The notes under the pieces were generated by a model. The model searched no databases. It saw only the letters and a program-made list of their open reading frames with translations, and was not told the origin of the DNA. From positions 950,001-1,014,000 of the forward strand of contig NZ_CP147250.1 in NCBI RefSeq assembly GCF_017316305.2: a DNA stretch of 64,000 nucleotides, in the 5' to 3' direction. Numbering within the stretch: the stretch's first letter is position 1; each line of letters opens with the position of its first letter. Both the position numbers and the translations under genes were made by a program. Origin of the DNA: Enterococcus sp. DIV1094 (GTDB lineage: Bacteria > Bacillota > Bacilli > Lactobacillales > Enterococcaceae). Shown here in pieces: positions 13,944-23,642 of the stretch.

Positions 13944-16900
13944 CTATGCAGTCGCATATTTCTGTTCGCGTAACGCCTTGACGAACTGTTGGATTTCCTG
14001 CAACCAAACAGCTGTCGTTGTTTGTGGTGGTAAAGTCAAACGAATCATCATTTGTTCTTTCTCCACGCCAAGTCCTGCTTTTAGTTTTGTGGCAGTCAAC
14101 GCTTCAAATAATTGTTCAACCGTATAGCGTTTAGTCCCGACTTTACTCAACTTGAACACGATCGTTTGTTGTTGCTTACGGATCATCTCTAGTAAGGCAC
14201 GATCCCCATCCATCTTGATCTGACCGATCGTCAACAAATGCGCAACTTCTTCCGGATATTCACCAAAACGATCGAGTAGATCTTCTTCTAGCTCATCCAA
14301 CATCTCTTGTGAATCCAGCTCGCGAATCCGTTTATAGATTTCGATTTTTTGTCGTTGATCTGAAACATAACTTTCTGGTAGATAGGCATCCACACCAAGA
14401 TCGATCTCAACAGAGGTTTTTTCCGTTTGTTGGTTTTTCCCTTGTTTTCGAGCAACTGCTTCGCTCAACATTTGAGAATACATATCGAAACCAACCGCGT
14501 CGATAAAGCCATGTTGTTGCGCACCTAACAAGTTTCCTGCGCCACGGATCGATAAATCCCGCATCGCAATTTTAAAGCCTGAACCTAATTCCGTAAAGTC
14601 TTTGATGGCTTGTAGACGCTTTTCGCTGACTTCATTCAGGATTTTTTGCTGCTCATACATAAAATAAGCATAAGCGACACGATTGCTTCGCCCGACACGT
14701 CCTCGTAATTGATACAGTGTCGACAGCCCCATATAATCGGCATTTTCGACAAAGAGTGTATTTGCATTTGGAATATCCACCCCAGTTTCGATGATCGTCG
14801 TCGTCACTAATACATCATATTGTCCTTCAATGAAGTCGAATAAGGTATTTTCCAGTTGGACTTCCGTCATCTGCCCATGGGCATACGCGATTCTTGCTTC
14901 TGGAACTAATGCTTGGATTTCTTCTACTTTACGCTCGATCGTTTCGACACGATTATATAGGTAGAAAACTTGTCCCCCTCGTCCCATTTCCCGTTGGATC
15001 GCTTCACGAATCGCCCCGGGATTTTTCTCCATCACGTAAGTTTGGATCGGGTAGCGATTCGCCGGTGGTGTTTCGATGACCGACAGATCGCGAACACCAA
15101 GCATCGACATATGAAGTGTTCGTGGAATCGGTGTCGCTGTCAAAGTCAGGACATCCACTTGTGCACGTAACTGTTTCAAACGTTCTTTATGTTTTACGCC
15201 AAAACGTTGTTCTTCATCAACGATCAGTAGACCGAGATCACTGAATTCAATGTCTTTTGACAACACACGGTGTGTACCGACAACAATGTCTAGTTGTCCA
15301 GTACGTAATTGTTCGATCGTTTCTTTTTGTTGTTTCTTCGTTCGGAAACGACTTAACAACCCAACATTGACAGGGAATCCTTCAAAACGTTCTAGCATCG
15401 TTTCATAATGTTGCTGTGCCAAGATCGTTGTTGGTACAAGAAAGGCTACTTGTTTGCTTTCTTTGACTGCTTTAAAAGCCGCCCGTAACGCTACTTCGGT
15501 TTTCCCGTAACCAACATCCCCCACTAACAAGCGGTCCATTGGTTTTTCTTTTTCCATATCTCGTTTGATTTCTGCTGCGCTTCGTAATTGATCGTCTGTT
15601 TCCGAATATGGAAAAGCATTCTCAAATTCTTTTTGATAAGAGTCATCAGGGCCATATGCGTAGCCTTTCTCTGCTTCTCTGACCGCATACAGCTGAATCA
15701 AATCATCCGCAATATCCTCGATTTTTGAGGAGATCTTTCGTTTCGTTTTCGTCCATTCACTACCACCCAGTTTATTGATTCGTGGTGTTTTGGATTCCGA
15801 TGCCACATATTTTTGGATCAAATTCAGCTGAGTGACAGGGATGAAGAGCTTATCATCGTTTTGGTAAATGATCGTCATATAGTCTTGGTGGACCCCATCG
15901 ACTTCTAGTGTTTCCATGCCGATATATTTCCCAATCCCATGATTTGCATGGACGACATAGTCTCCAGCTTTTAGCTCATTATAGCTTTTTAGGCGTTCTG
16001 CATTCGTCACTGTTTGCCGGCGTGTCTGTTTTTTCGTCGTCTTTTGGAAGATTTCTTTCTCAGTGATCGTGACGATTTTTTCTTGTGGTAGCTCAAAACC
16101 TGTCATCAATGCGCCTTCAACTAACTGGACTTGTCCTTTGATCAGTTGATCCGCTTCTGTTTCTACGACCAATATGTCTTCATCGCGCAACATTTGCTCT
16201 GCTTTGCGGATACGCTCTTTGGTCGGAATGAAAATAACTACCGTTTGCTCTTGTTTGCGCCAACGATCCATTTCCGTTTTCAGCAACGGCATCTGTCCAA
16301 AGAATTGTTGCATCGTGCGGTATTGGAACTGATAAAGTGCTTGGAACCTTAGATTGCCCATCCCTTTTTGGAATAGAGAGAAGAAAGTAGTCGCAAATTT
16401 TTCTTTTTGGATGATCCCATGCACATCTGCCACAAATTGTTGTTCAGAAAAGACACGTAATTCGCTGAGCTTTTGCGTGTGCCATTCCGCTGCTTCTCTT
16501 TCCATCTCGCGATTTGTTTCCATGATCCGTTGGTAATCGTCCACGATCAGCAAGCTGTCTTGTGGAAAATAATCCAAAATCGACAACTGTTCCGAATATA
16601 AAAGATCCGCATAGAACTTCGCTTCATCTGTTGGGATATTTCTTTGCCATTCTGATAGCAACTGTCCGAAATAATCATGTAAAAATTGTCGTTCAGTAGG
16701 TTCTGAGGTCGTTGCTAGTTTCTTTTCTAAGAGGTTCTCGATTTTTTTGATGCCATCAAGTAGATTTTCTTGCGAATACACTTGCTCGCTCGTTGGCGGC
16801 AACCAAACTTCTTCGATCTTTTCAATCGATCGTTGCGTATCTGCTTCGAAGTATCTCATGGAATCAATTTCGACATCAAACAGTTCCACACGAACTGGGT

Positions 16901-17465
16901 ATTCAAAGGTCAACGGATAAATATCGATGATACTTCCACGCATACTAAATTCTCCAGGTTTTGCGACCATCTCTGTTCGCTCATACCCCATCAAAACGAG
17001 TTGTTGTGGTAACGATTCTACAGCGATCTCTTTGCCAATTTGCCAATGTAATTGAGCATTTTTCCATGTTTCTTTATCAGGAAGACGTTTGTGTAACGCT
17101 GCCACTGGGAGAAGATAGATCCCTGGCTCGTTTTGTTGCAAGCGATTCAATGTCGCCACACGTTCCGCTCGAGCTTCTGGAGAAGAAAAGGCCATTTCTG
17201 CGGACAAAACTTCATCTACTGGAAATTGGTGGATGCTTTCTGCCGGCAAGACATGTTGTAGATCCTCAGCCAATTGGTTGACATAATATAAATTAGGCAT
17301 CAGGATAATCAAATTTTTGTTCAATTTTTTAAACGCATGTGCAAACAACAGTGTTTTAGCCGACCCAGCTAAACCGGTGATCAGCTGTCTGGACATTCGT
17401 TGTTCAAGATTCATGGACCATTCAGCCACTTGTGAATCTTTGCCAATCAGTTGGATCATATCCAT
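13944..17465 (-). CDS. mfd: Transcription-repair coupling factor Mfd
   Basis: Mfd removes RNA polymerase stalled at DNA lesions and recruits UvrA. It has 1,173 residues. The N-terminal UvrB-like module is followed by the CarD-like RNA-polymerase-interaction domain (GDYVVHANHGIGKYIGMETL, about residue 500). The RecG-like translocase has motif I GDVGYGKTEVALRAAFKA and a DEEQ motif II. The TRG region and the C-terminal regulatory domain complete it. The ATG at 17465 has AAAGGAG nine bases upstream. It lies 17 nt after pth, in one operon. Confidence 0.98.
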   Translation of the reverse strand: MDMIQLIGKDSQVAEWSMNLEQRMSRQLITGLAGSAKTLLFAHAFKKLNKNLIILMPNLYYVNQLAEDLQHVLPAESIHQFPVDEVLSAEMAFSSPEARAERVATLNRLQQNEPGIYLLPVAALHKRLPDKETWKNAQLHWQIGKEIAVESLPQQLVLMGYERTEMVAKPGEFSMRGSIIDIYPLTFEYPVRVELFDVEIDSMRYFEADTQRSIEKIEEVWLPPTSEQVYSQENLLDGIKKIENLLEKKLATTSEPTERQFLHDYFGQLLSEWQRNIPTDEAKFYADLLYSEQLSILDYFPQDSLLIVDDYQRIMETNREMEREAAEWHTQKLSELRVFSEQQFVADVHGIIQKEKFATTFFSLFQKGMGNLRFQALYQFQYRTMQQFFGQMPLLKTEMDRWRKQEQTVVIFIPTKERIRKAEQMLRDEDILVVETEADQLIKGQVQLVEGALMTGFELPQEKIVTITEKEIFQKTTKKQTRRQTVTNAERLKSYNELKAGDYVVHANHGIGKYIGMETLEVDGVHQDYMTIIYQNDDKLFIPVTQLNLIQKYVASESKTPRINKLGGSEWTKTKRKISSKIEDIADDLIQLYAVREAEKGYAYGPDDSYQKEFENAFPYSETDDQLRSAAEIKRDMEKEKPMDRLLVGDVGYGKTEVALRAAFKAVKESKQVAFLVPTTILAQQHYETMLERFEGFPVNVGLLSRFRTKKQQKETIEQLRTGQLDIVVGTHRVLSKDIEFSDLGLLIVDEEQRFGVKHKERLKQLRAQVDVLTLTATPIPRTLHMSMLGVRDLSVIETPPANRYPIQTYVMEKNPGAIREAIQREMGRGGQVFYLYNRVETIERKVEEIQALVPEARIAYAHGQMTEVQLENTLFDFIEGQYDVLVTTTIIETGVDIPNANTLFVENADYMGLSTLYQLRGRVGRSNRVAYAYFMYEQQKILNEVSEKRLQAIKDFTELGSGFKIAMRDLSIRGAGNLLGAQQHGFIDAVGFDMYSQMLSEAVARKQGKNQQTEKTSVEIDLGVDAYLPESYVSDQRQKIEIYKRIRELDSQEMLDELEEDLLDRFGEYPEEVAHLLTIGQIKMDGDRALLEMIRKQQQTIVFKLSKVGTKRYTVEQLFEALTATKLKAGLGVEKEQMMIRLTLPPQTTTAVWLQEIQQFVKALREQKYATA

Positions 17466-17482
17466 CTGTTCATTCTCCTTTC

Positions 17483-18043
17483 TTAATTAAATTTGTTCAT
17501 CGTATCAATAAAGGAATGGCCGTCCAATAGAAATTCAACAGCAGCAACCGATTGATCAATACTTTGCTCGATCAGCGGCTGCGTTTCTTTACTGAAAGGA
17601 CTAAGAACATGTTGGATCACTGTCTTTTTGCCTTCAGGTCTGCCAATGCCGACTTTTATTCGGTCAAAGACGGTACTATTCAAATGAGAGATGATACTCT
17701 TGATCCCATTGTGGCCTCCTGCACTTCCTTTTTGTCGCAAGCGAATTTTACCGATTGCTAAGTCTAAATCATCATAGACGACCATCAGTTCTTCTGGGTA
17801 GATCCCAAAGTAAGTCATCAACGGACCGACTGATCGGCCTGATTCATTCATAAACGTTTGCGGTTTAACTAATAAGATTTTTTCTCCGTCATGGAAAAAT
17901 TCAGCTACTTCTGCTTCAAATGTGTTTTTCTTAAAGGTCGCTTGGTGTTTTTCAGCCAAACGATCCACCACCATAAATCCCACATTATGTTTGGTTTGTT
18001 CATATTTTGTGCCCGGGTTTCCAAGCCCTACGATCATTTTCAT
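17483..18043 (-). CDS. pth: Peptidyl-tRNA hydrolase
   Basis: Pth cleaves peptidyl-tRNA released from stalled ribosomes so that the tRNA can be reused. It starts MKMIVGLGNPGTKYEQTKHNVGFMVVD, with the catalytic histidine in KHNVG; the FMNESG and YDDLDL motifs are also present. The start at 18043 gives 186 residues and matches the family N-terminus. The frame opens four codons upstream at 18055 with a poor ribosome site. It is first gene of the pth-mfd operon. Confidence 0.96.
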   Translation of the reverse strand: MKMIVGLGNPGTKYEQTKHNVGFMVVDRLAEKHQATFKKNTFEAEVAEFFHDGEKILLVKPQTFMNESGRSVGPLMTYFGIYPEELMVVYDDLDLAIGKIRLRQKGSAGGHNGIKSIISHLNSTVFDRIKVGIGRPEGKKTVIQHVLSPFSKETQPLIEQSIDQSVAAVEFLLDGHSFIDTMNKFN

Positions 18044-18078
18044 TTTTACGCTCATCCAATCTTATAAACAGCACAAAA

Positions 18079-18105
18079 GGCTGGACTGCTCGTAGGCGGT
18101 CCAGT
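18079..18105 (-). promoter_or_regulatory. Hairpin in the pth leader
   Basis: A stem of GACTGGAC and GTCCAGCC (one wobble) lies between the pth promoter and pth. On the minus strand it is followed by CTTTTGT, a weak T-tract, so it could be an inefficient attenuator or an RNA-stability element. On the plus strand a run of eight T comes ten bases after the stem, but no plus-strand gene ends here. Confidence 0.45.
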
Positions 18106-18142
18106 CTTTGACTCGATTTTTTTTATTATTCTAGCTCTTATT

Positions 18143-18151
18143 AGTATAACA
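18143..18151 (-). promoter_or_regulatory. Extended -10 promoter of pth-mfd
   Basis: On the minus strand, TGTTATACT forms a TGn-extended -10 (hexamer TATACT at 18143-18148). The -35 is poor. It lies 100 nt before the pth start and is divergent from ldh. Confidence 0.55.
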
Positions 18152-18263
18152 CACAATCCTTTGTTACAGCTAAAAAGAGAAACTTAATAAATGAAAAAAC
18201 GATTAAATTTATAATCCAAAACTAATGAAATCATTGGTTTTGCTGAATAGTGAAATAACGCAC

Positions 18264-18279
18264 ATGTAAGCTTTTACAT
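18264..18279. promoter_or_regulatory. cre-like palindrome upstream of ldh
   Basis: ATGTAAGCTTTTACAT is a near-palindrome. Its inner TGTAAGCTTTTACA agrees with the CcpA cre consensus TGWAARCGYTWWCW at 13 of 14 positions. The half-sites also loosely resemble a Rex site. It lies about 44 nt upstream of the ldh -35, a place suited to CcpA activation of glycolytic genes. Confidence 0.5.
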
Positions 18280-18322
18280 ATGATACAACCTTGTTATCTG
18301 TTATATTTTATAACCAAATAGC

Positions 18323-19365
<1,043 letters not shown>

Positions 19366-19433
19366 TCCAAAATAATTTGAACGTCCGTTGACTCGTAAAA
19401 CCGAATAAACGACGTTTTAACAACTGACCTTCG

Positions 19434-19485
19434 CAGGAGATCCTGAAAATTGACCTTCCATTTTCTAGGATCTCCTGTTTTTTTT
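19434..19485 (+). terminator. Terminator after ldh
   Basis: An 11-bp perfect stem CAGGAGATCCT / AGGATCTCCTG is followed by eight T residues, about 70 nt after the ldh stop. Confidence 0.93.
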
Positions 19486-19591
19486 ATACGATTTTCCATA
19501 GCAAAATCACGTCTAACTAACGTTATTTTTCCGTGCAGTATGTTAATTTTTGTATAAAGAGGGACATCATTTCGTCTTTTACTGTAAATTA

Positions 19592-19600
19592 TGCTATGAT
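19592..19600 (+). promoter_or_regulatory. Extended -10 promoter of the L,D-transpeptidase gene
   Basis: TGCTATGAT: hexamer TATGAT at 19595-19600 with a TGC extension and no good -35. It lies 45 nt before the start codon. Confidence 0.6.
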
Positions 19601-19645
19601 AGAGTCGTTACACCCTATAACTATTATTATTAAGGAGTTGCAGAT

Positions 19646-21046
19646 ATGACAAGATCTTCTCATCGAAAAAAATCAATGCGTATTGGTTTGCTTTCTGTTC
19701 TCGGTGTGATTCTAGTATTAATCGGCTTTTACACCTATCGTAGTACATATTACACGAATCGTTTCCTTCCTAAAACGGAAGTCAATTCGATCAATGTAAG
19801 TAATTTGACCATCACTCAAGCAAATGACAAGCTCAGAGATGCTTATTCAAACAAAACCATTTCCATCAAAGAAAATGGAACTGTTTGGAAAGAAATTGCC
19901 AAATCAGATCTAGGCTACAAAAAAGATTTTTCGACTGAACTCGCTTCGATCTTGAAAACGCAAAATGCTTGGACTTGGGGGATGAATTATGTTTCTGCGT
20001 CCGAAAATCAAGAAATCGATCCGATCAGTACCGAAAGCGATCAATTGGAACAAACGATCGAAACATTATCTACAGAATTGACTGAATTGAATAAAGACCG
20101 TACGCCTACTGCCGATGCAACGATCGAAAAATCTGGTGACTCATTTAAAATCAAACCTGAAGTGAAAGGTGATGCGGTTGATGTCGAAGCCGTCACTAAA
20201 GAATTGACGACTGCCGTGAACACTGGAAAAGATACCATCGATCTTACTGATTTCCAAAAAGAACCGGCAGTGACATCTTCAGATAAGAAATTGACTGAAC
20301 AGTTAACAACAATGAACAACATTGCTAAAGTAAAGGGAACATACAGTATCAATGGTGAAACAGTCACGATCCCTTCTTCACTTATTGTCGAATGGTTGAC
20401 TTATGAAGACGGGAAACCCGCCCTTGATCAAGAAAAAGTTCGTCAATATGTAAGTGACTTGGGCGAAAAATATAATACAAGTACAAATGATACGAAATTC
20501 AAGAGTACAAAACGTGGTGAAGTAACTGTTCCTGCTGGTACATTCAGCTGGACGATCCAAACAGATAGTGAAGTATCAGCTTTAACAGAAGCGATTTTAG
20601 CAGGACAAGATTTTACACGCTCACCGATCGTTCAAGGTAGTACAACTGCCGATCATCAATTGATCGAAGATACGTATATCGAAGTCGATTTAGAGAATCA
20701 GCATATGTGGTTCTACAAAGATGGCAAAGTCGCTCTTGAAACAGCCATTGTTTCAGGAAAACCTTCTACTCCTACTCCTCCAGGTGTCTTCTATGTTTGG
20801 AATAAAGAAGAAAATGCCGTGTTAAGAGGAACAAATGATGACGGTACACCATACGAAAGTCCAGTAAGCTACTGGATGCCAGTTGATTGGACCGGTATTG
20901 GTATCCATGATTCCGATTGGCAACCTGAATATGGTGGTGACCTATGGAAAACACGTGGTTCTCACGGTTGTGTCAACACACCGCCGGGAGTCATGAAAGA
21001 ATTGTTCGGAATGGTCGAAAAAGGTACACCTGTATTGATCTTTTAA
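19646..21046 (+). CDS. L,D-transpeptidase (Ldtfm type)
   Basis: The enzyme forms 3-3 peptidoglycan cross-links. In E. faecium, Ldtfm can replace penicillin-binding proteins and give ampicillin resistance. It has 466 residues: one N-terminal membrane anchor (about residues 12-28), putative peptidoglycan-binding/DUF domains, and a C-terminal YkuD catalytic domain. The active-site motif is IHDSDW followed by SHGCVNTPPG, with the cysteine at residue 442. Length and cysteine position equal those known for Ldtfm, so an orthologue is likely. The ATG has TAAGGAG upstream. It is flanked by terminators and is monocistronic. Confidence 0.95.
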   Translation: MTRSSHRKKSMRIGLLSVLGVILVLIGFYTYRSTYYTNRFLPKTEVNSINVSNLTITQANDKLRDAYSNKTISIKENGTVWKEIAKSDLGYKKDFSTELASILKTQNAWTWGMNYVSASENQEIDPISTESDQLEQTIETLSTELTELNKDRTPTADATIEKSGDSFKIKPEVKGDAVDVEAVTKELTTAVNTGKDTIDLTDFQKEPAVTSSDKKLTEQLTTMNNIAKVKGTYSINGETVTIPSSLIVEWLTYEDGKPALDQEKVRQYVSDLGEKYNTSTNDTKFKSTKRGEVTVPAGTFSWTIQTDSEVSALTEAILAGQDFTRSPIVQGSTTADHQLIEDTYIEVDLENQHMWFYKDGKVALETAIVSGKPSTPTPPGVFYVWNKEENAVLRGTNDDGTPYESPVSYWMPVDWTGIGIHDSDWQPEYGGDLWKTRGSHGCVNTPPGVMKELFGMVEKGTPVLIF

Positions 21047-21060
21047 TCGTGGTCAATAGC

Positions 21061-21103
21061 AAAGAGCAGAGTTGCATGAAACGCAACTCTGCTCTTTTTT
21101 TAT
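21061..21103. terminator. Bidirectional terminator between ldt and vanZ-like gene
   Basis: AAAGAGCAGAGTTGC pairs perfectly with GCAACTCTGCTCTTT over 15 bp around a 7-nt loop, with T-runs on the plus strand. It serves the convergent gene pair and touches the stop of the VanZ-like gene. Confidence 0.92.
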
Positions 21104-21606
21104 TTTCTCTTCTTGATAAAAGTAAATAGGATACATAAAACGACAGCAGTCAACGCACCCATTGAATCAAGCATGACATCTTGGAACATCGGTGAACGAT
21201 CTCCCGTTAACATTTGATGAAACTCATCTAATCCCGCATAACCTGTCGCAGACAACCACGCAAGGACTCCCGTCAACCACCAAATCTTCATCTTAGGATA
21301 GACGCCTAGATATAAGCTGCCACCCAATAGAAGATACGTACCAAAATGGGCACCTTTTCTTATAAAGAACTCAATGAATTTACTGTATCCTGAGTGTTCG
21401 ATACTGATCACACTCTCTCCATACGTAAACTGTATACCTGATAATGCGTCTTTAAATGGTTGGTTTGGAAACCATGCATCGATTCTTGACAGTTGTGATT
21501 GCTGTCCGTAGGTTTGCGAAGAACTATAGAATAAAATAGCAATGATCACTAAAGCAAACACTAAATAGAAATTTCCATTTTTTCTCTGTTTTCTTAAAAA
21601 TTCCAT
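21100..21606 (-). CDS. VanZ-like family membrane protein
   Basis: This membrane protein has 168 residues. After a basic N-terminus come an apparent membrane helix (FYLVFALVIIAILFYSS) and at least three more (about residues 85-105, 110-130 and 145-165). The family hallmark RKGAHFGTYLLLG and the GLDEFHQML ... DVMLDSMGA segment are visible. VanZ-like proteins are linked to teicoplanin tolerance, but chromosomal members are of unknown function. The start at 21606 is supported by GGAGAGG six bases upstream. The frame extends five codons further to 21621 without a ribosome site. Confidence 0.88.
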   Translation of the reverse strand: MEFLRKQRKNGNFYLVFALVIIAILFYSSSQTYGQQSQLSRIDAWFPNQPFKDALSGIQFTYGESVISIEHSGYSKFIEFFIRKGAHFGTYLLLGGSLYLGVYPKMKIWWLTGVLAWLSATGYAGLDEFHQMLTGDRSPMFQDVMLDSMGALTAVVLCILFTFIKKRK

Positions 21607-21684
21607 AATACACCTCTCCATTCTATGATAGCTTTTTTTTCATAAAACAACAATAATTTCTCCAAGACTTATCCTTTACTTAAA

Positions 21685-21693
21685 TGCTATACT
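21685..21693 (+). promoter_or_regulatory. Extended -10 promoter of pepF
   Basis: TGCTATACT: hexamer TATACT at 21688-21693 with a TGC extension. It lies 36 nt before the pepF start; the -35 is weak. Confidence 0.6.
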
Positions 21694-21728
21694 AGAGACA
21701 GTACCATAAATATGAGAGGGGTTTTTTG

Positions 21729-23528
21729 ATGACTTATTCGCTTAACTGGGATTTGGATTCTATCTTTCCAGGAGGAAGTGCTTCAACCGAATTAAATGAA
21801 CGTCTGGCACAACTAGACCGACAAATAGAAACGTATTACGAACAAATCAGTCAGTGGACATTTTCTTCCGAAGAGAGCGATTCTCTTGTGACGATTTTAG
21901 CGCTTCAAGAAAAAGTAACAAATGGCTTTAGTCAATGCAACAGCTATATCAATGCTTTATTGTCTGCTGATGTTAAAGATTCAGCTGCCAAGATCCTGTC
22001 TGGAAAACTTTATGCTTTATTACCTCGTTGGCAAGCGGCAGATACGATTTTATCGAGTAAATTTGCAGAAATATCTGACAACGAATGGGCAAACTTAGTT
22101 GCAAAAGACCCATTGTCTTCGATTGCTTTTCGTATGAACGAAATCCGTCGTGATGGCGCACGCTTATTATCAGAAAATGAAGAACATATCATCAATACAT
22201 TATCACTAGATGGTTTGAATGCTTGGAGTAGTCACTACGATACGATCGTTGCAAGCGTGACTGTCCCATTTGAACAAAACGGTGAAATCGTTGAATTATC
22301 CGCTGGTCAAGCATTCAACAAAATGATGAGCGATCCTGACCCAGAAGTACGTAAACAATTATTTACTGCTTGGGAAACTGCTTGGCAAGAAAAAGCACCT
22401 TTATTCACCGATACGTTGAATCATTTAGACGGGTTCCGCCTATCTACCTACAAACTACATGGAAAAACTGATTTCTTACAAGAACCACTGGAATATAACC
22501 GTTTGAAAAAAGAAACATTAGAGATCATGTGGGAAACGATCCAAAAAAATAAGCAGCCGCTTGTTGACTACTTAACAAGAAAAGCAAATCTTTTTGGTAA
22601 AGAAAAAATGGAATGGCAAGACCAAGATGCGCCAATCATTCTAGGCGAAATGGAAGAAAAAACTTTTACCTTTGATGAAGCAGCCGCATTTATCATCGAT
22701 AATTTCAATAAATTCAGTCCTAAAATGGCAGAATTTGCTCAAGCCGCTTTCGATAAAAGTTGGATCGAAGCAGAAGATCGTCCGGGCAAACGCCCTGGTG
22801 GTTACTGTACCGAATTGCCTGAAACACAAGAATCTAGAATCTTTATGACTTACAGCAATTCAATCAATGAAGTCGCTACATTAGCCCATGAACTGGGTCA
22901 CGCTTTCCATAGTAGTACGATGTGGGACCTGCCATCATTGAATCGTGAATATGCAATGAACGTTGCTGAAACAGCAAGTACCTTTGCCGAATTGATCGTT
23001 GCTGATGCGACACTGAAAGCAGCAAAAACAAAAGAAGAAAAAATCAATCTACTGGATACAAAACTACAAAATGCTCTGGCAATGTTTATGAATATCCATT
23101 CTCGTTTTATTTTTGAAAATCAATTTTACACGGCACGCCAAAAAGGCTTAGTTGCAGAGCAAGAAATCACTGATATGATGCTTGAAGCGCAAAAAGAAGG
23201 CTATGCCAATGCGTTGGCTACGTATCATCCTTATTTCTGGGCAGCAAAACTACATTTCTTTATTGACGATGTACCGTTTTACAATTTCCCTTATACATTT
23301 GGTTACTTGTTTAGTTTAGGTATCTACGCTTATGCTAACCAAAAAGGGGCAAGTTTTGAACAAGAGTATATCGATTTATTACGCGACACTGCTTCAATGA
23401 CAACCGAAGACTTGGCTCAAAAACACTTAGGTGTTGACTTGACTAAACCTGATTTTTGGCAAGCAGGAATCGATATGGTCTTAGAAGATATCCAAGAGTT
23501 TATGGATTTGACTGAAGAATTCATTTAA
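21729..23528 (+). CDS. pepF: Oligoendopeptidase F (M3B)
   Basis: This cytosolic zinc oligopeptidase trims peptides of roughly 7-17 residues. It has 599 residues. The M3 zinc motif HELGHAFHS (about residue 390) is followed by the downstream glutamate in VAETASTFAE. The C-terminal FYNFPYTFGYLFSLG helix is typical of PepF. The ATG at 21729 is seven bases after GAGAGGGG. A TTG one codon upstream is also in frame. It is monocistronic, with a terminator downstream. Confidence 0.96.
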   Translation: MTYSLNWDLDSIFPGGSASTELNERLAQLDRQIETYYEQISQWTFSSEESDSLVTILALQEKVTNGFSQCNSYINALLSADVKDSAAKILSGKLYALLPRWQAADTILSSKFAEISDNEWANLVAKDPLSSIAFRMNEIRRDGARLLSENEEHIINTLSLDGLNAWSSHYDTIVASVTVPFEQNGEIVELSAGQAFNKMMSDPDPEVRKQLFTAWETAWQEKAPLFTDTLNHLDGFRLSTYKLHGKTDFLQEPLEYNRLKKETLEIMWETIQKNKQPLVDYLTRKANLFGKEKMEWQDQDAPIILGEMEEKTFTFDEAAAFIIDNFNKFSPKMAEFAQAAFDKSWIEAEDRPGKRPGGYCTELPETQESRIFMTYSNSINEVATLAHELGHAFHSSTMWDLPSLNREYAMNVAETASTFAELIVADATLKAAKTKEEKINLLDTKLQNALAMFMNIHSRFIFENQFYTARQKGLVAEQEITDMMLEAQKEGYANALATYHPYFWAAKLHFFIDDVPFYNFPYTFGYLFSLGIYAYANQKGASFEQEYIDLLRDTASMTTEDLAQKHLGVDLTKPDFWQAGIDMVLEDIQEFMDLTEEFI

Positions 23529-23550
23529 GCTGTCTCATAACAAACGCTGC

Positions 23551-23598
23551 AAAGGATCGAACAAACAGTTTTCATAGCTGTTTGTTCGATCCTTTTTT
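23551..23598 (+). terminator. Terminator after pepF
   Basis: AAGGATCGAACAAACAG pairs perfectly with CTGTTTGTTCGATCCTT, followed by TTTT. The stem is 17 bp. Confidence 0.93.
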
Positions 23599-23600
23599 AT

Positions 23601-23637
23601 AAAAAAAAGAACCAACTCTTGATTGAGTTGGTTCTTG
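23601..23637 (-). terminator. Terminator after sagA
   Basis: On the minus strand, AAGAACCAACTC pairs with GAGTTGGTTCTT, followed by a run of T. It begins six bases after the sagA stop. Confidence 0.92.
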
Positions 23638-23642
23638 ATCAA